DNA of 64,000 nucleotides from Nocardioides sp. Soil797 (GTDB lineage: Bacteria; Actinomycetota; Actinomycetes; Propionibacteriales; Nocardioidaceae). The DNA lies in NCBI GenBank assembly GCA_001429555.1, contig LMSR01000015.1:274492-338491 (forward strand), read 5' to 3'. Position numbers and translations under genes: made by a program. The notes beneath the pieces are model-generated. The model worked only from the letters and a program-made list of their open reading frames with translations. It was not told the origin of the DNA and ran no database searches. This document shows positions 6,121-16,032 of this stretch, piece by piece (positions within the stretch are counted from its first letter, which is position 1; each line of letters begins with the position of its first letter).

Positions 6121-8592
6121 GTGGACTCTCCCTATCGCAGCCTGCAGCTGACCGAAGCTCGTGCCCGATTCGACCTGCTCGACGTCACGGCGTACGACGT
6201 GGTGCTCGACCTTGCCTCGGACGAGAAGACGTTCACGTCGGTCACCACGATCGACTTCACCAGCAGGGGCGGGGAGACCTTCGTCGACCTGAAGGCGCGC
6301 CACGTCAACCGGATCACCTTCAACGGCCACGACCTCGACCCTTCGCTCGTCGTGCGCGGACGACTTCCCCTCGCCACCGACCCGGGAGAGAACCGCCTCG
6401 TGGTCGACGCGGTGATGCCGTTCCGCAACGACGGCGAGGGCCTGCACCGCAGCATCGACCCCGCCGACGGGCGCCACTACGTCTACGGCATGTCGTTCAT
6501 GGATGCCGCTCCGTCGATCTTCGCCTGCTTCGACCAGCCCGACCTGAAGGCGCCGTACACACTCCACGTGACCGCGCCGAGCGACTGGAGCGTCATCGGA
6601 AACGCCCCCGGCAGCAAGGTCGAGACCAGTCCCACCTCGGCCCTGTGGGAGTTCGAGCGGTCGCAACCACTGTCGACGTACTTCGTCACCCTGGTCGCCG
6701 GGCCCTACCACGTGATCCACGACGAGCACGCCGGCGTCCCGTTGTCGCTCAGCTCGCGACAGTCGATCGCGACCGCTCTCGAGACCGACGCCGACGAGCT
6801 GTTCACGATGACGAAGCAGTGCTTCGACGAGTTCCACCGAATCTTCGGCATCCGCTACCCGTTCGGCAACTACCACCAGGCGTTCGTGCCGGAGTTCAAC
6901 GCCGGCGCCATGGAGAACCCCGGCTGCGTGACGTTCCGCGACCCGCTGCTGTTCACCAGCAAGGTCACCCGTGGTGAACGAGTCCAGCGCGCCACCACCG
7001 TCGCACACGAGATGGCCCACCAGTGGTTCGGCAACATCACCACGCCGAAGTGGTGGGACGACCTGTGGCTCAACGAGTCGTTCGCCGAATACATGGGCAA
7101 CCGGGTCACCGCCGACGTCACGCAGTACGACGACGCATGGATCCACACCGGCTATGCCCGCCGCCAGTGGGGCCTGGTCGCCGACCAGCGACCGAGCACC
7201 CACCCGGTCGCCGGCAACGGTGCCGTCGACGCCACCGCAGCCCTGCAGGACTTCGACGGCATCTCCTACGCCAAGGGCTCCACGATCCTGCGACAGCTCA
7301 ACACAAGGCTGGGCGATGACGTGTTCTTCGGCGGGGTGATCGACCACTTCGAACGCAACCGCTTCGGCAACGCCACCATGCGCGACCTGTTCGGTTCCTG
7401 GGAGCGCGCCGGCGCCGGAGACCTCTCCGCCTTCACCGACAGCTGGCTCCTCACCACCGGCGCCGACACACTTTCACTCGACCGCGACGCCGGCGTCATC
7501 CGGCGTACTCCCCCGGCGGGTCAGGCCCAGGCACGCGACCACGAGATCCGGGTGGCGTTGGGCACCGGCAGCGGCTGGCAGGTGCAGGAACTGTCCGTCG
7601 ACGGCGACGCGACGCCCATCGACGTCCCTGACGGGACGGCGCTGGTGCTGGACCCCGACCTGGCCACGTGGGTGCTGCCGATGCCCGACGAGGTGTCCCT
7701 CGCCGGTTTCCGGGACTCCATCGGCTCCACCAGCGATCCGGTGATCCGACTGGGCATCTGGAACTCGGTGCGCTCCGCCTTCCACAATGCGCAGGTCGAC
7801 CCGGCGGAGGTCGTCCGCCTGGCCGAGCAGTCGTTGCCGAGCGAGACCAACGACGACGCACTCCGCTCAACGCTGCCGTTCCTCACCGGGCAGGTCACGG
7901 CGGTCAGCCAGGACCCGTCCGCCGCGAGTGGTCGCATCCACGCTGCCTGTCGCCAACTGCTCGAGCGGGCGCCCGCGGGCAGCACCACCCAGCTGGCCGC
8001 CTTCCAGGGCGCGGTGTCGTCGAGCAACGACGTTACCGGTCTGCGGGAGTGGCTGGCCGGCGCCGGGTTGCCGGCGGGTCTCGAGATCGACGCCGACCTG
8101 CGTTGGCGACTGCTGATCCGGGTGGCCACCCTCGGCGGGACCGATCGTGCGGCCCTCGACGAAGAGCTCCTTACGGACCCGACGACGAAGGCCCGCGTCG
8201 ACCACGCCACCGCGGTCTCCAGCCTGCCCGACCATGCGGCGAAGGCCTGGGCGTGGTCCCGCTTCGACGGCACCGAGAGCGCCTCCAACTACGAGCTGAT
8301 CGCGTGCGGCACCGGCCTCTGGCGCAGCGGGCAGGAGGAGTTCACCGCGCCGTACGTCGAGCGCTACTTCGCCGAGCTCCCCCATGCCGGAACCGTCCAC
8401 TCGGGCTGGGTCCTCGGCAACGTCACCGAACACTTCTTCCCGATCTCGTCGCTCGAGGACGCCACGCTCTCCCGGGCCTCGGACCTCGTCGACCGTCCGG
8501 GGTTGGACCTGACGATCCGTCGCAACCTGATCGACATGGCCGACGCGCTCGAGCGCCGCCTGGCCGTTCGGCGTACGTTCACTCGCTCCTGA
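6121..8592 (+). CDS. pepN: Aminopeptidase N (M1 metallopeptidase)
   Basis: The 823-residue protein is a cytoplasmic M1 zinc aminopeptidase that removes N-terminal residues from peptides. The exopeptidase motif GAMEN is at 262-266, and the zinc site HEMAH is at 296-300 with its third ligand Glu319 in LNESFAEY, the exact HEXXH-18-E spacing. Length matches actinobacterial PepN, including the C-terminal helical ERAP1-like domain. The start is GTG at 6121, directly after a 30-base palindrome, and no better start lies nearby. It is a single-gene unit ending at a family B repeat. Confidence 0.95.
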   Translation: MDSPYRSLQLTEARARFDLLDVTAYDVVLDLASDEKTFTSVTTIDFTSRGGETFVDLKARHVNRITFNGHDLDPSLVVRGRLPLATDPGENRLVVDAVMPFRNDGEGLHRSIDPADGRHYVYGMSFMDAAPSIFACFDQPDLKAPYTLHVTAPSDWSVIGNAPGSKVETSPTSALWEFERSQPLSTYFVTLVAGPYHVIHDEHAGVPLSLSSRQSIATALETDADELFTMTKQCFDEFHRIFGIRYPFGNYHQAFVPEFNAGAMENPGCVTFRDPLLFTSKVTRGERVQRATTVAHEMAHQWFGNITTPKWWDDLWLNESFAEYMGNRVTADVTQYDDAWIHTGYARRQWGLVADQRPSTHPVAGNGAVDATAALQDFDGISYAKGSTILRQLNTRLGDDVFFGGVIDHFERNRFGNATMRDLFGSWERAGAGDLSAFTDSWLLTTGADTLSLDRDAGVIRRTPPAGQAQARDHEIRVALGTGSGWQVQELSVDGDATPIDVPDGTALVLDPDLATWVLPMPDEVSLAGFRDSIGSTSDPVIRLGIWNSVRSAFHNAQVDPAEVVRLAEQSLPSETNDDALRSTLPFLTGQVTAVSQDPSAASGRIHAACRQLLERAPAGSTTQLAAFQGAVSSSNDVTGLREWLAGAGLPAGLEIDADLRWRLLIRVATLGGTDRAALDEELLTDPTTKARVDHATAVSSLPDHAAKAWAWSRFDGTESASNYELIACGTGLWRSGQEEFTAPYVERYFAELPHAGTVHSGWVLGNVTEHFFPISSLEDATLSRASDLVDRPGLDLTIRRNLIDMADALERRLAVRRTFTRS

Positions 8593-8600
8593 AACCCTCG

Positions 8601-8685
8601 ATACTCCCTGACGTTCGGGTCCACATTTCGGGATACTCCCTGACGTTTCGGTCCTCGGGCTGAGGACCGAAACGTCAGGGACTAC
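8601..8685. terminator. Family B repeat between convergent genes
   Basis: A direct copy of the unit at 8601 (ATACTCCCTGACGTTCGG) is followed by a hairpin with perfect 19-base arms (8638-8656 and 8662-8680) and a five-base loop. The stop codon of the MOSC gene at 8675-8677 lies within the right arm. The same unit recurs at 25640-25723. Position between convergent genes suggests bidirectional termination. Confidence 0.7.
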
Positions 8686-9481
8686 CCAGAGATGCGGGGT
8701 CGCCGGGGCGAATCACCCCGGGGCGTACGACGAACGCGTCGACGGCCAGCAACGGCTCGCCGGCCTCGTTGCGTGGTCGGAAACCGGCGAGTGCCTTGAG
8801 GATCGGCGCGTCCGCGGAGCCGGAGAGCGGGTGCTGGTTGGGCACGCCACAACGCCCGATCGGCGCATTCACCCGGATCACGGCGTCGCCCACGAGCAGC
8901 TCCTGCCCCAACCAGGTGTCCTCGACCCACGGCTCCTCGGTCTCGATGACAAGGGTGCTGCGGAATCGTTCCGGCTGGTCGGCCGGTTCACGACGTCCCA
9001 TCCGCTCGGCCAGTTCCCGCAGGGAGGCCGTGCCCACCAGACTCACCGGGGCGCCGTAGACGATCTCGCCACGCTCGGCCCTGGCCAGGTACGCCGGACG
9101 CGCGCACTGCTGGGCGAGCAGCCTCGCCGGCTCCCCGTCGTACGGCGTCACCCGCGCCGGGCGCCCCCAGTAGTCGACCTCGAGAACCGGCCCGGTCGGT
9201 GCGACCCGGCCCTCGGCAACCCGGCCGCCCGGCAACGTCACCCGCAGGACGTCACCGTCGGCCGCGACGGTGACCTCCATCAGCGGCTGTGCGACGGTGC
9301 GCACGATCTGGTGTCGCTCGCTGTCGACCAGGCACCACTCGCGATCGCCCACCGGACCGTGTGCGTCGAGCTCGATCGAACCCCTGGCCACGTGGCGGGT
9401 GCCCTTCAGCGGCGCGAAGCCGACCCGTCGTACGACCATCGGTGTCACGGGGCCGGATCGACGGCTCACGACAGGGTCCAT
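8675..9481 (-). CDS. MOSC domain protein
   Basis: The 268-residue protein has the N-terminal MOSC beta-barrel (ARGSIELDAHGPVGDREWCLVD) and the C-terminal MOSC domain with the conserved Arg-Cys in APIGRCGVPNQHP, the cysteine that binds molybdenum cofactor in this family. Members reduce N-hydroxylated compounds or carry sulfur for molybdenum enzymes. Two in-frame starts are possible: 9481 (used here) or the ATG before VVRRVGF 13 codons later, which is nearer the domain edge. Its last codons and stop sit in a family B repeat, so the repeat may have set the C-terminus. The substrate is not predictable. Confidence 0.87.
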   Translation of the reverse strand: MDPVVSRRSGPVTPMVVRRVGFAPLKGTRHVARGSIELDAHGPVGDREWCLVDSERHQIVRTVAQPLMEVTVAADGDVLRVTLPGGRVAEGRVAPTGPVLEVDYWGRPARVTPYDGEPARLLAQQCARPAYLARAERGEIVYGAPVSLVGTASLRELAERMGRREPADQPERFRSTLVIETEEPWVEDTWLGQELLVGDAVIRVNAPIGRCGVPNQHPLSGSADAPILKALAGFRPRNEAGEPLLAVDAFVVRPGVIRPGDPASLGSP

Positions 9482-9560
9482 ACCCGAACAATAGGCGCCG
9501 AACCTGCCCTTCTGGCGTGGGAGGCCGAGGACTGTCGGTGCTCCGTTCTAGGTTCTTCCT

Positions 9561-10730
9561 GTGCGCATCCTCCACACCTCCGACTGGCATCTCGGGCGTT
9601 CCTTCCACCGCGAAGGCATGCTCGAGCACCAGGCTGCCTACGTCGACCACCTGGTCGAAGTCGTGGAGTCGGAGAAGGTCGACCTCGTGGTGGTCGCCGG
9701 AGACATCTACGACCGGGCGTTGCCACCGGTCGACGCGGTGCGTCTGGCCAACGAGGCCTTCACCCGCATCGCCCGTTCCCGCGCGCAGCTGGTGGTCACC
9801 AGCGGCAACCACGACTCCGCCCAACGCCTGGGCTTCGGGGCCGAGCTGATGGATGCCGCCGGCGTCTTCATCCGCACCAGCTCCTTGTCGATCGGCGCTC
9901 CGATCCTGCTCGACGACGAGCACGGGCCGGTGGCTGTCTACGGCCTCCCCTATCTCGACCCCGACCTGGTCCGCGAGCCGTGGGGCCTGACCTCACGCAG
10001 CCACGAGGCAGCGCTCACGGAGGCGATGCGCCGGGTGCACGCCGACCTGGCCGAGCGCTCCAGGGGCACCCGCTCGATCGTGATGTCCCACGCGTTCGTG
10101 GCCGGCACCAAGCCGGTCGCCCCCAGCGAGTCCGAGCGTGACATCAGCGTCGGAGGGGTCAGCATCGTGCCGACCGATGTCTTCGGCGGCATCGACTACG
10201 TCGCCCTGGGCCACCTGCACGGTCGTCACACGCTGACCGAGTCGATCCGCTACAGCGGCTCACCGCTGGCCTACTCGTTCTCCGAGACCAACCACCGCAA
10301 GGGCTCGTGGCTGGTCGACCTCGACGCCGACGGTGTGGCGGGTGCAGAGTTCATCGACGCACCGGTCCCCCGGGCCCTGGCCCAGATCCGTGGCGACATC
10401 GAGTCGCTCCTCACCCGCACCGACCTGGCCGCGCAGGAGTCCGCCTGGGTGCAGGCGACACTGACCGACGACGTGCGGCCGGTGCGCGCGATGGAGCGGC
10501 TGCGTGAGCGGTTCCCGCACACCCTCGTGCTCTCCTTCGAGCCGGCCAACGGGCGCGCGGCGACCCTGCCCTCGGCCAGGCCCGCCGCTGGCAAGTCCGA
10601 CCACGCCATTGCCGTCGACTTCCTCACCGAGATGCGCGGGCGTCCCGCCAGCACCGAGGAGTCGGCCCTGCTCCGCGACGCGTGCGACTCCTGCAGCCCC
10701 GACCACGACCTCGACGAGGTGGTGGGCTGA
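9561..10730 (+). CDS. sbcD: Exonuclease subunit SbcD
   Basis: This 389-residue Mre11-type nuclease subunit cleaves DNA hairpins and double-strand ends together with SbcC. The phosphoesterase motifs appear in order: DWHLG at about residue 8, GDIYDR near 52, GNHDS near 78, and GHLHG near 220. The start is GTG at 9561 because the first strand of the fold (RILHTSDWH) follows at once. The stop overlaps the sbcC start by one base (TGATG), so the subunits are made in step. Confidence 0.96.
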   Translation: MRILHTSDWHLGRSFHREGMLEHQAAYVDHLVEVVESEKVDLVVVAGDIYDRALPPVDAVRLANEAFTRIARSRAQLVVTSGNHDSAQRLGFGAELMDAAGVFIRTSSLSIGAPILLDDEHGPVAVYGLPYLDPDLVREPWGLTSRSHEAALTEAMRRVHADLAERSRGTRSIVMSHAFVAGTKPVAPSESERDISVGGVSIVPTDVFGGIDYVALGHLHGRHTLTESIRYSGSPLAYSFSETNHRKGSWLVDLDADGVAGAEFIDAPVPRALAQIRGDIESLLTRTDLAAQESAWVQATLTDDVRPVRAMERLRERFPHTLVLSFEPANGRAATLPSARPAAGKSDHAIAVDFLTEMRGRPASTEESALLRDACDSCSPDHDLDEVVG

Positions 10731-13700
10731 TGCGCCTGCACCACCTCGAGGTGACTGCCTTCGGCCCCTTCGCCGACACCTCGACGATCGACTTCGACGA
10801 CCTCTCCTCGGCAGGGCTGTTCCTGCTCAGCGGACCCACCGGCTCCGGCAAGACCTCGATCCTCGATGCGGTCTGCTTCGCCCTGTACGGCGACGTTCCC
10901 GGTGACCGCAACAGCGCGAAGCGCTTCCGTTGCGACACTGCCGCACCCGGAGTTCCACCGCGGGTGAGGCTCGAGGCAACCTTGGCCGGCCGCCGCTTCC
11001 GATTCACCCGCTCCCCCGCCTGGAGCCGTCCCAAGAAGCGTGGCACCGGCACCACCACCGAGAACGCATCGGTGCTGGTCGAGGAGCGCATCAACGGTGA
11101 GTGGGTCGCCCAGTCGACCCGACTCGACGAGTCCGGACACCTCGTCACCGCCCTTCTCGGCATGACGATGCCCCAGTTCTGCCAGGTCGCGATGCTGCCC
11201 CAGGGCCGATTCCAGATGTTCCTCAGGGCCAGGTCCGAAGACCGACACCGGCTGCTCCAGCAGCTCTTCAGCACCCAACGCTTCGAAGACATCGAGCGGT
11301 GGATCCGAGACCACACCCGTGGGTTGCACCGGCAGAGCCTGGAGCTGCAGCGCGCCGCCTCCCGGGTGGTCAGCAGGATCCTCGAGGCCACCGGTCAGAG
11401 CCTTCCGGATGACTGGTCGGGTGACGATCTCTCTGCCCAGATGGCCGATGACGAGCTCGCGTCGTGGATGGGCTCCCTCGTCGCCGAGGTCCAGGAGCAC
11501 GCCGCCACCGCGAGTGCCGTCCTCGTCGGCGCCGACCAGGCTGAGCAGGCTGCTCGCAAGGCACGCGATGCCGGACATCACACCGCCTCGTTGCAGGCCA
11601 GGGCCGCCCGCGCACAGGAAGATCTGCAGCGCCTCTCCGAAGAGGCCGCTGCCCAGCAGGAGCGCCGCGACCGTCTCACGAGGGCTCGTCGAGCGGCACC
11701 CGTCGTTCCGCTGCACCAGCTTGCGGGCACCACCGCCCAGCAACGAGACCGTACGACGGAGCGCGCGCTGACCGCTCGGGCACGAGTCGACGAGCTCCTC
11801 GGGCTCCACGAGGCAACCAACGACGACCTGACCCGTGTGGTCCGTGACCTGGTCTCGACCCTGACCCTGGCCACGAACGCTCTCCCCAAGGAGGCCGAGC
11901 TCGACGCCCTGCACCGCAGGATCGAGCGCACCCGGACCGACCTCGGCGCGCTGCGCTCCCAGGAGTCAGAGGCACTGGAGCTGACCGAGACCCTCCCCCG
12001 CCGGATCGAGGAGTTGCACACCCGATTGGCCGAGGCTCGCGAGGCGGCCACCATCGCCGAGCGACTTGCCGACGAGGTGGCCGTCCTCGACCAGCGCCTG
12101 GCCGCACACACTCGCGCCGCCCAGCTCCGCAATGAGGTCGAGCAGGCCACCGAGCGCCGCCGGGCCGCGGTCGACCGGTGCCAGGCACTCAAGGAGCACT
12201 GGCTCCAGCTCACCGAGGCCCGCATTCGCGGCATGGCGGCCGAGATTGCCACCGACCTGGCCGTGGGCGCCAACTGCCCGGTGTGCGGTTCGGCCGACCA
12301 TCCCCACAAGGCTGAGCCCACGGCCGGCGCTCCGACGGTCGAGACCGAGAGGGCCGCCCGCAAGGCTCTCGACGACGCCGAGCCCGAGCGGGTGGCTCTC
12401 GACGCGAAGGTCCATGAGCTGACCGCGACGCTGAAGCACGTCGAGCGCGACGCCGGCGACGAGCCGGCCGAACAGCTGCGGGCGCGACGCGACGAACAGG
12501 AGTCAGCGCGAGCCTCGGCCGCCCGGGTCGCTCGCGGCTCCGGCGAGGCCGAGAAGTCGATGCTCGAGGCCGAGCGCTCCTTGCGGGCGGCCAGTTCGAG
12601 CCTTGCCGACACCCGGGTCACCCTGGCCGAGACCAGCACCCGCATCGAGGCAGACCGCGACGCGGCTCGAGCGATCGAGGCCGAGCTGCACGACCTCCTC
12701 GACGGCACCGGACACGACGACCTCCGCGAGTTGATCACCCACCACCGCCAGGTCGTCGAGGTCTGTGAGGATGCGCTGCGGCTCGATGCCGAACGCACGG
12801 CGGCCGACCTGCGAGCCGTCGAGGCGGATGCCGCTCTCGTCGACTGGCTCTCCGAGCACGAGTTCGCGGCTCTCGACGAAGCCCTCGACGCGGTGCTCTC
12901 CGACCATGAGTTCCAGACCGTCGAGCAGGAGGTCGCCGACCATGCGAGCCGGCTCGCCGGGGCTCGTTCTGTGCTCGAGGATCCGACAGTGGCGGCCGTG
13001 CTCGACCTTCCCACTCCCGACCTGGCGGCGCTCGATGAGGCGGCTGCCCGGCTGCGCCACGAGCTCGACGCAGCCCACACCTCCGCCCAGGTGGCCACGA
13101 CCCGGGCAGCCAGGCTGTCCTCGCTCCACGACGACCTCAGCGGTGCCCTCGCGGCCTGGCGACCGGTGCACTCGTCGTACGCCGTGGCGGCCGAGCTCGC
13201 GTCGTTCGTCGAGGGCAAGTCGGCCGACAACGAGCTGCGCATGCGGCTCTCCGCCTACGTTCTCGCCTGGCGACTGACCCAGGTCGTCGCGGCCGCCAAC
13301 GAACGGCTGCGCAAGATGAGCGACCAGCGCTACACGCTTGAGCACACCGGTCGTCGCGGCGCCGGCGAGAGCCGCGGCGGGCTGAGTCTGCTCGTGCTCG
13401 ATGAGTGGTCCGGTGAGCTCCGCGACCCGGCGACGCTCAGTGGGGGTGAGACCTTCGTCGTCTCTCTCGCCCTGGCCCTGGGCCTGGCCGACGTGGTCAC
13501 CCAGGAGGCTGGCGGAGTCGAGCTCGACACGCTCTTCGTGGACGAGGGTTTCGGCTCCCTCGACGCGCAGACCCTCGACGACGTGATGGACACCCTCGAC
13601 ACGCTCCGTGACGGTGGACGTGTGGTCGGTGTGGTCAGCCATGTCGCAGAGATGCGCAGTCGCATCCCCACCCAGCTGCGGCTGACCAAGGACCGCAGCA

Positions 13701-13738
13701 CCGGATCGTCCGCGACGATCACCCGCGACTCGTTCTGA
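10730..13738 (+). CDS. sbcC: Exonuclease subunit SbcC
   Basis: The 1002-residue SMC-like ATPase partners SbcD. Walker A GPTGSGKT is at 35-42, long coiled coils rich in Glu, Arg and Ala occupy about 180-850, and the zinc hook CPVCG is at 516-520. The C-terminal half-ATPase has the signature LSGGETFVVSLALALGLA and Walker B LFVDEGFGSLD. The ATG at 10730 overlaps the sbcD stop, and the reading frame before it is only a shadow of sbcD. The length is typical for actinobacterial SbcC. Confidence 0.96.
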   Translation: MRLHHLEVTAFGPFADTSTIDFDDLSSAGLFLLSGPTGSGKTSILDAVCFALYGDVPGDRNSAKRFRCDTAAPGVPPRVRLEATLAGRRFRFTRSPAWSRPKKRGTGTTTENASVLVEERINGEWVAQSTRLDESGHLVTALLGMTMPQFCQVAMLPQGRFQMFLRARSEDRHRLLQQLFSTQRFEDIERWIRDHTRGLHRQSLELQRAASRVVSRILEATGQSLPDDWSGDDLSAQMADDELASWMGSLVAEVQEHAATASAVLVGADQAEQAARKARDAGHHTASLQARAARAQEDLQRLSEEAAAQQERRDRLTRARRAAPVVPLHQLAGTTAQQRDRTTERALTARARVDELLGLHEATNDDLTRVVRDLVSTLTLATNALPKEAELDALHRRIERTRTDLGALRSQESEALELTETLPRRIEELHTRLAEAREAATIAERLADEVAVLDQRLAAHTRAAQLRNEVEQATERRRAAVDRCQALKEHWLQLTEARIRGMAAEIATDLAVGANCPVCGSADHPHKAEPTAGAPTVETERAARKALDDAEPERVALDAKVHELTATLKHVERDAGDEPAEQLRARRDEQESARASAARVARGSGEAEKSMLEAERSLRAASSSLADTRVTLAETSTRIEADRDAARAIEAELHDLLDGTGHDDLRELITHHRQVVEVCEDALRLDAERTAADLRAVEADAALVDWLSEHEFAALDEALDAVLSDHEFQTVEQEVADHASRLAGARSVLEDPTVAAVLDLPTPDLAALDEAAARLRHELDAAHTSAQVATTRAARLSSLHDDLSGALAAWRPVHSSYAVAAELASFVEGKSADNELRMRLSAYVLAWRLTQVVAAANERLRKMSDQRYTLEHTGRRGAGESRGGLSLLVLDEWSGELRDPATLSGGETFVVSLALALGLADVVTQEAGGVELDTLFVDEGFGSLDAQTLDDVMDTLDTLRDGGRVVGVVSHVAEMRSRIPTQLRLTKDRSTGSSATITRDSF

Positions 13739-13861
13739 GTCGACTGCCCGAAATGGGGCAAATGGCGCATTCAACCCACTCGACGATCGCGCCGGGCATA
13801 GATTCAGGCACCGGCGAGAGTCGCCGCACTCGGGAACAAGTGCGCGCAAGGAGATTCCTCC

Positions 13862-14893
13862 ATGAAGTCACCTCTCAAGGGTCAACGCAGAGCCGTGGCC
13901 ATCCTCGGGACCCTGGCCACGGGCGTCGCCCTGGTCCTCACCTCGCCCCAGTCGTCAGTCGCGGAGTCGTCCTCCGCATCCGTCACGGCGGCCCGCGCCG
14001 CCGTGACCTCTTCCGGCTTCTATGCCACCGGCACGACGAGGACCTCCTCGGGCAAGAAGCTCAGGGTCAGCCTGAGCGCCTACAAGGCAGACACCGCGTC
14101 CTTCAACATCTCCCTCTCCACTGCCGGAGAAACCCACTCGTGGTCCTTCCGGGCGCCGAAGTCCGCAGTGAAGATCAACGCCAAGGGAGCAGGCACCATC
14201 AAGCTCACCTCGAAGCAGACCGGTGGCCTGGGCAAGATCCAGCTCAAGCTCAAGCCGACCGGCAAGTTCAAGGCCTACAAGTGCGCCGGGAACGTCCACA
14301 GCAGGACCCGCAACCTCAAGGTCTCCGGGCCGTTCTTCTTCGACACCCGGACCAAGCCGTGGGGGAAGGTCGGCAAGAAGTCCGGGAACTTCTCGTTCAA
14401 CGGCAGCCGACGGGCCAGCTTCTCCTACGACGTCGACTGTCCGGGACCTGAGTTCAAGGATCCGTGCATCACCCAGCTCAGCTGGTCGGCCTACACGTCC
14501 ACACCCACGTCGTACCTCAGCATCGGCGGCAACAAGTCCGGCAACCGTACGACGATCCAGGGGAGTCGCAGCGTCACGCTGAAGAAACCCGCCGGAGCCT
14601 TCCGCCACGACTCGGTGACCAAGAAGGCCAAGGCCCCGGTTCTCACGGTCGGCGAGGACGACAACGCCAAGCTCAAGATCCACGGCACCAGCGGGTCGGC
14701 CACCGCGACCTCCAGCTTCCCGTCCACTCCCTACACCAACGAGTGCGACACGGGCACCCAGCACCAGGTCAACTGGAGCGGCTCACTGGCCAATGGGAGA
14801 CCCGCGCTCACCGTCAAGGCCCAGGTGTTCGGCAACTTCAGGATCGGCAACAGCGCGTCCACCTACTTCGGCAGGAGCTGGCGCACCGCCTGA
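13862..14893 (+). CDS. Secreted hypothetical protein
   Basis: The 343-residue protein starts with a clear Sec signal peptide (basic MKSPLKGQRR, hydrophobic core AVAILGTLATGVALVLT, then small residues near position 35). The mature part is rich in Ser, Thr, Lys and Gly, with many short beta-strand patterns and several cysteines that could form disulfides outside the cell (YKCAGN, VDCPGP, DPCITQ, NECDT). I recognise no catalytic motif. A GGAG-type ribosome site lies before the ATG. It stands alone, so context gives no function. Confidence 0.72.
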   Translation: MKSPLKGQRRAVAILGTLATGVALVLTSPQSSVAESSSASVTAARAAVTSSGFYATGTTRTSSGKKLRVSLSAYKADTASFNISLSTAGETHSWSFRAPKSAVKINAKGAGTIKLTSKQTGGLGKIQLKLKPTGKFKAYKCAGNVHSRTRNLKVSGPFFFDTRTKPWGKVGKKSGNFSFNGSRRASFSYDVDCPGPEFKDPCITQLSWSAYTSTPTSYLSIGGNKSGNRTTIQGSRSVTLKKPAGAFRHDSVTKKAKAPVLTVGEDDNAKLKIHGTSGSATATSSFPSTPYTNECDTGTQHQVNWSGSLANGRPALTVKAQVFGNFRIGNSASTYFGRSWRTA

Positions 14894-15044
14894 CCCACGC
14901 GACGGGTCGGCCGGAGGCGACCACGGCCGACCCGTGCACCGGGCTCGCCATGGCCACATCATGGCCGCGGACACGCCATGGCAGACGCGTCGATCCACGG
15001 TGTGTCATGCCCTAGCCTGTCGAAGTCGACGACAGGAGACCGCG

Positions 15045-15971
15045 ATGATCACCACGCCGGGACAGCTGCTGCGCCACCTGGTTCCGATGCCCCCGGCCGA
15101 TCTTCCACGGGGCCGCATGGTCGAGCTGCCGGGGCGCGGGAGCACGTTCGTCACCGACACCGCCGGTCCGTCAACGGACTCCCCCGTCGTCGTGCTGTTG
15201 CATGCGGTCGGCACCACGGGCCTGCTCACCTGGTTCCCCTCGATCCCGGCGTTGTCCGAGCGCTGCCGGGTGGTCACGCTCGACCAGCGCTGGCACGGCC
15301 GCGGCATCCAGTCGGAGGAGTTCTCCCTGCGCGACTGTGCCGACGACGCGGCGGCCCTGCTCGACGTGCTCGGGATCGACCGAGCCGTGTTCGCCGGGTT
15401 CTCCCTCGGCTCGATCGTCGCCCAGCGGGTCTGGCGCCAGCACCCGCACCGCGTCTCCGGCCTGGTGCTCTGCGCCACCACCGATCGCTTTCGCTCCACG
15501 GCCGGCGAACGCCTCTTCCACGAGACGATGGAGCTGTCCATGGGCGGGCTTCGCGGAGTCTCGCGCTCGAGAGTCGGCGCCACGGCTGCCCGCGTGGCCG
15601 GTCGCGCGCTCAACCTGGCCCCGAACGACGTGCACGAGTGGGCACTGGCGGAGTTCGCCTCCACCAGTCCGTGGGCGGTGGCTCAGGCCGTGGCCGCACT
15701 CGGGCGGCACCACTCCCGCCCCTGGCTGCGACGCGTCGACGTACCGACCGCGGTCGTGGTCACGCTCAACGACAAGGTCATCCCAGCCGCCCGGCAGGTC
15801 GCTCTCGCCCGACTGGTCCCGGGCGCCACGGTCCACGACATCGACGCTGGCCACGCCAGCTGCGTGATGGAGGCCGATGTCTTCGTCCCGGCGCTCGTCG
15901 AGGCCACCACCACGGTCGTCGCCCGCGCCGACGACTTCCCGCGCCCCACCCCACGAGGCGTCACTCACTGA
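15045..15971 (+). CDS. Alpha/beta hydrolase
   Basis: The 308-residue enzyme has the alpha/beta-hydrolase fold: oxyanion region LLHAVGTTGLLTWF, then DQRWHGRG, and the nucleophile elbow GFSLGS. The acid residue is probably in TLNDKVIP and the histidine in DAGHASCV. It resembles 3-oxoadipate enol-lactonase and esterase-type hydrolases, though the substrate is uncertain. The ATG at 15045 has AGGAG seven bases upstream (15034-15038), which decides against the much longer upstream frame. It converges on the wax ester synthase gene. Confidence 0.85.
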   Translation: MITTPGQLLRHLVPMPPADLPRGRMVELPGRGSTFVTDTAGPSTDSPVVVLLHAVGTTGLLTWFPSIPALSERCRVVTLDQRWHGRGIQSEEFSLRDCADDAAALLDVLGIDRAVFAGFSLGSIVAQRVWRQHPHRVSGLVLCATTDRFRSTAGERLFHETMELSMGGLRGVSRSRVGATAARVAGRALNLAPNDVHEWALAEFASTSPWAVAQAVAALGRHHSRPWLRRVDVPTAVVVTLNDKVIPAARQVALARLVPGATVHDIDAGHASCVMEADVFVPALVEATTTVVARADDFPRPTPRGVTH

Positions 15972-16032
15972 TGCGCGACACAACGGCCGACCCTTTCGCG
16001 ACGCAGCCCCTGACGCCTCTTGGGAGGGCAGG

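Noticed and set aside
15955..16019. Nine-base inverted repeat GAGGCGTCA between convergent hydrolase and WS/DGAT
   Set aside because: The arms are 47 bases apart and short; I would not call it a terminator on this alone.
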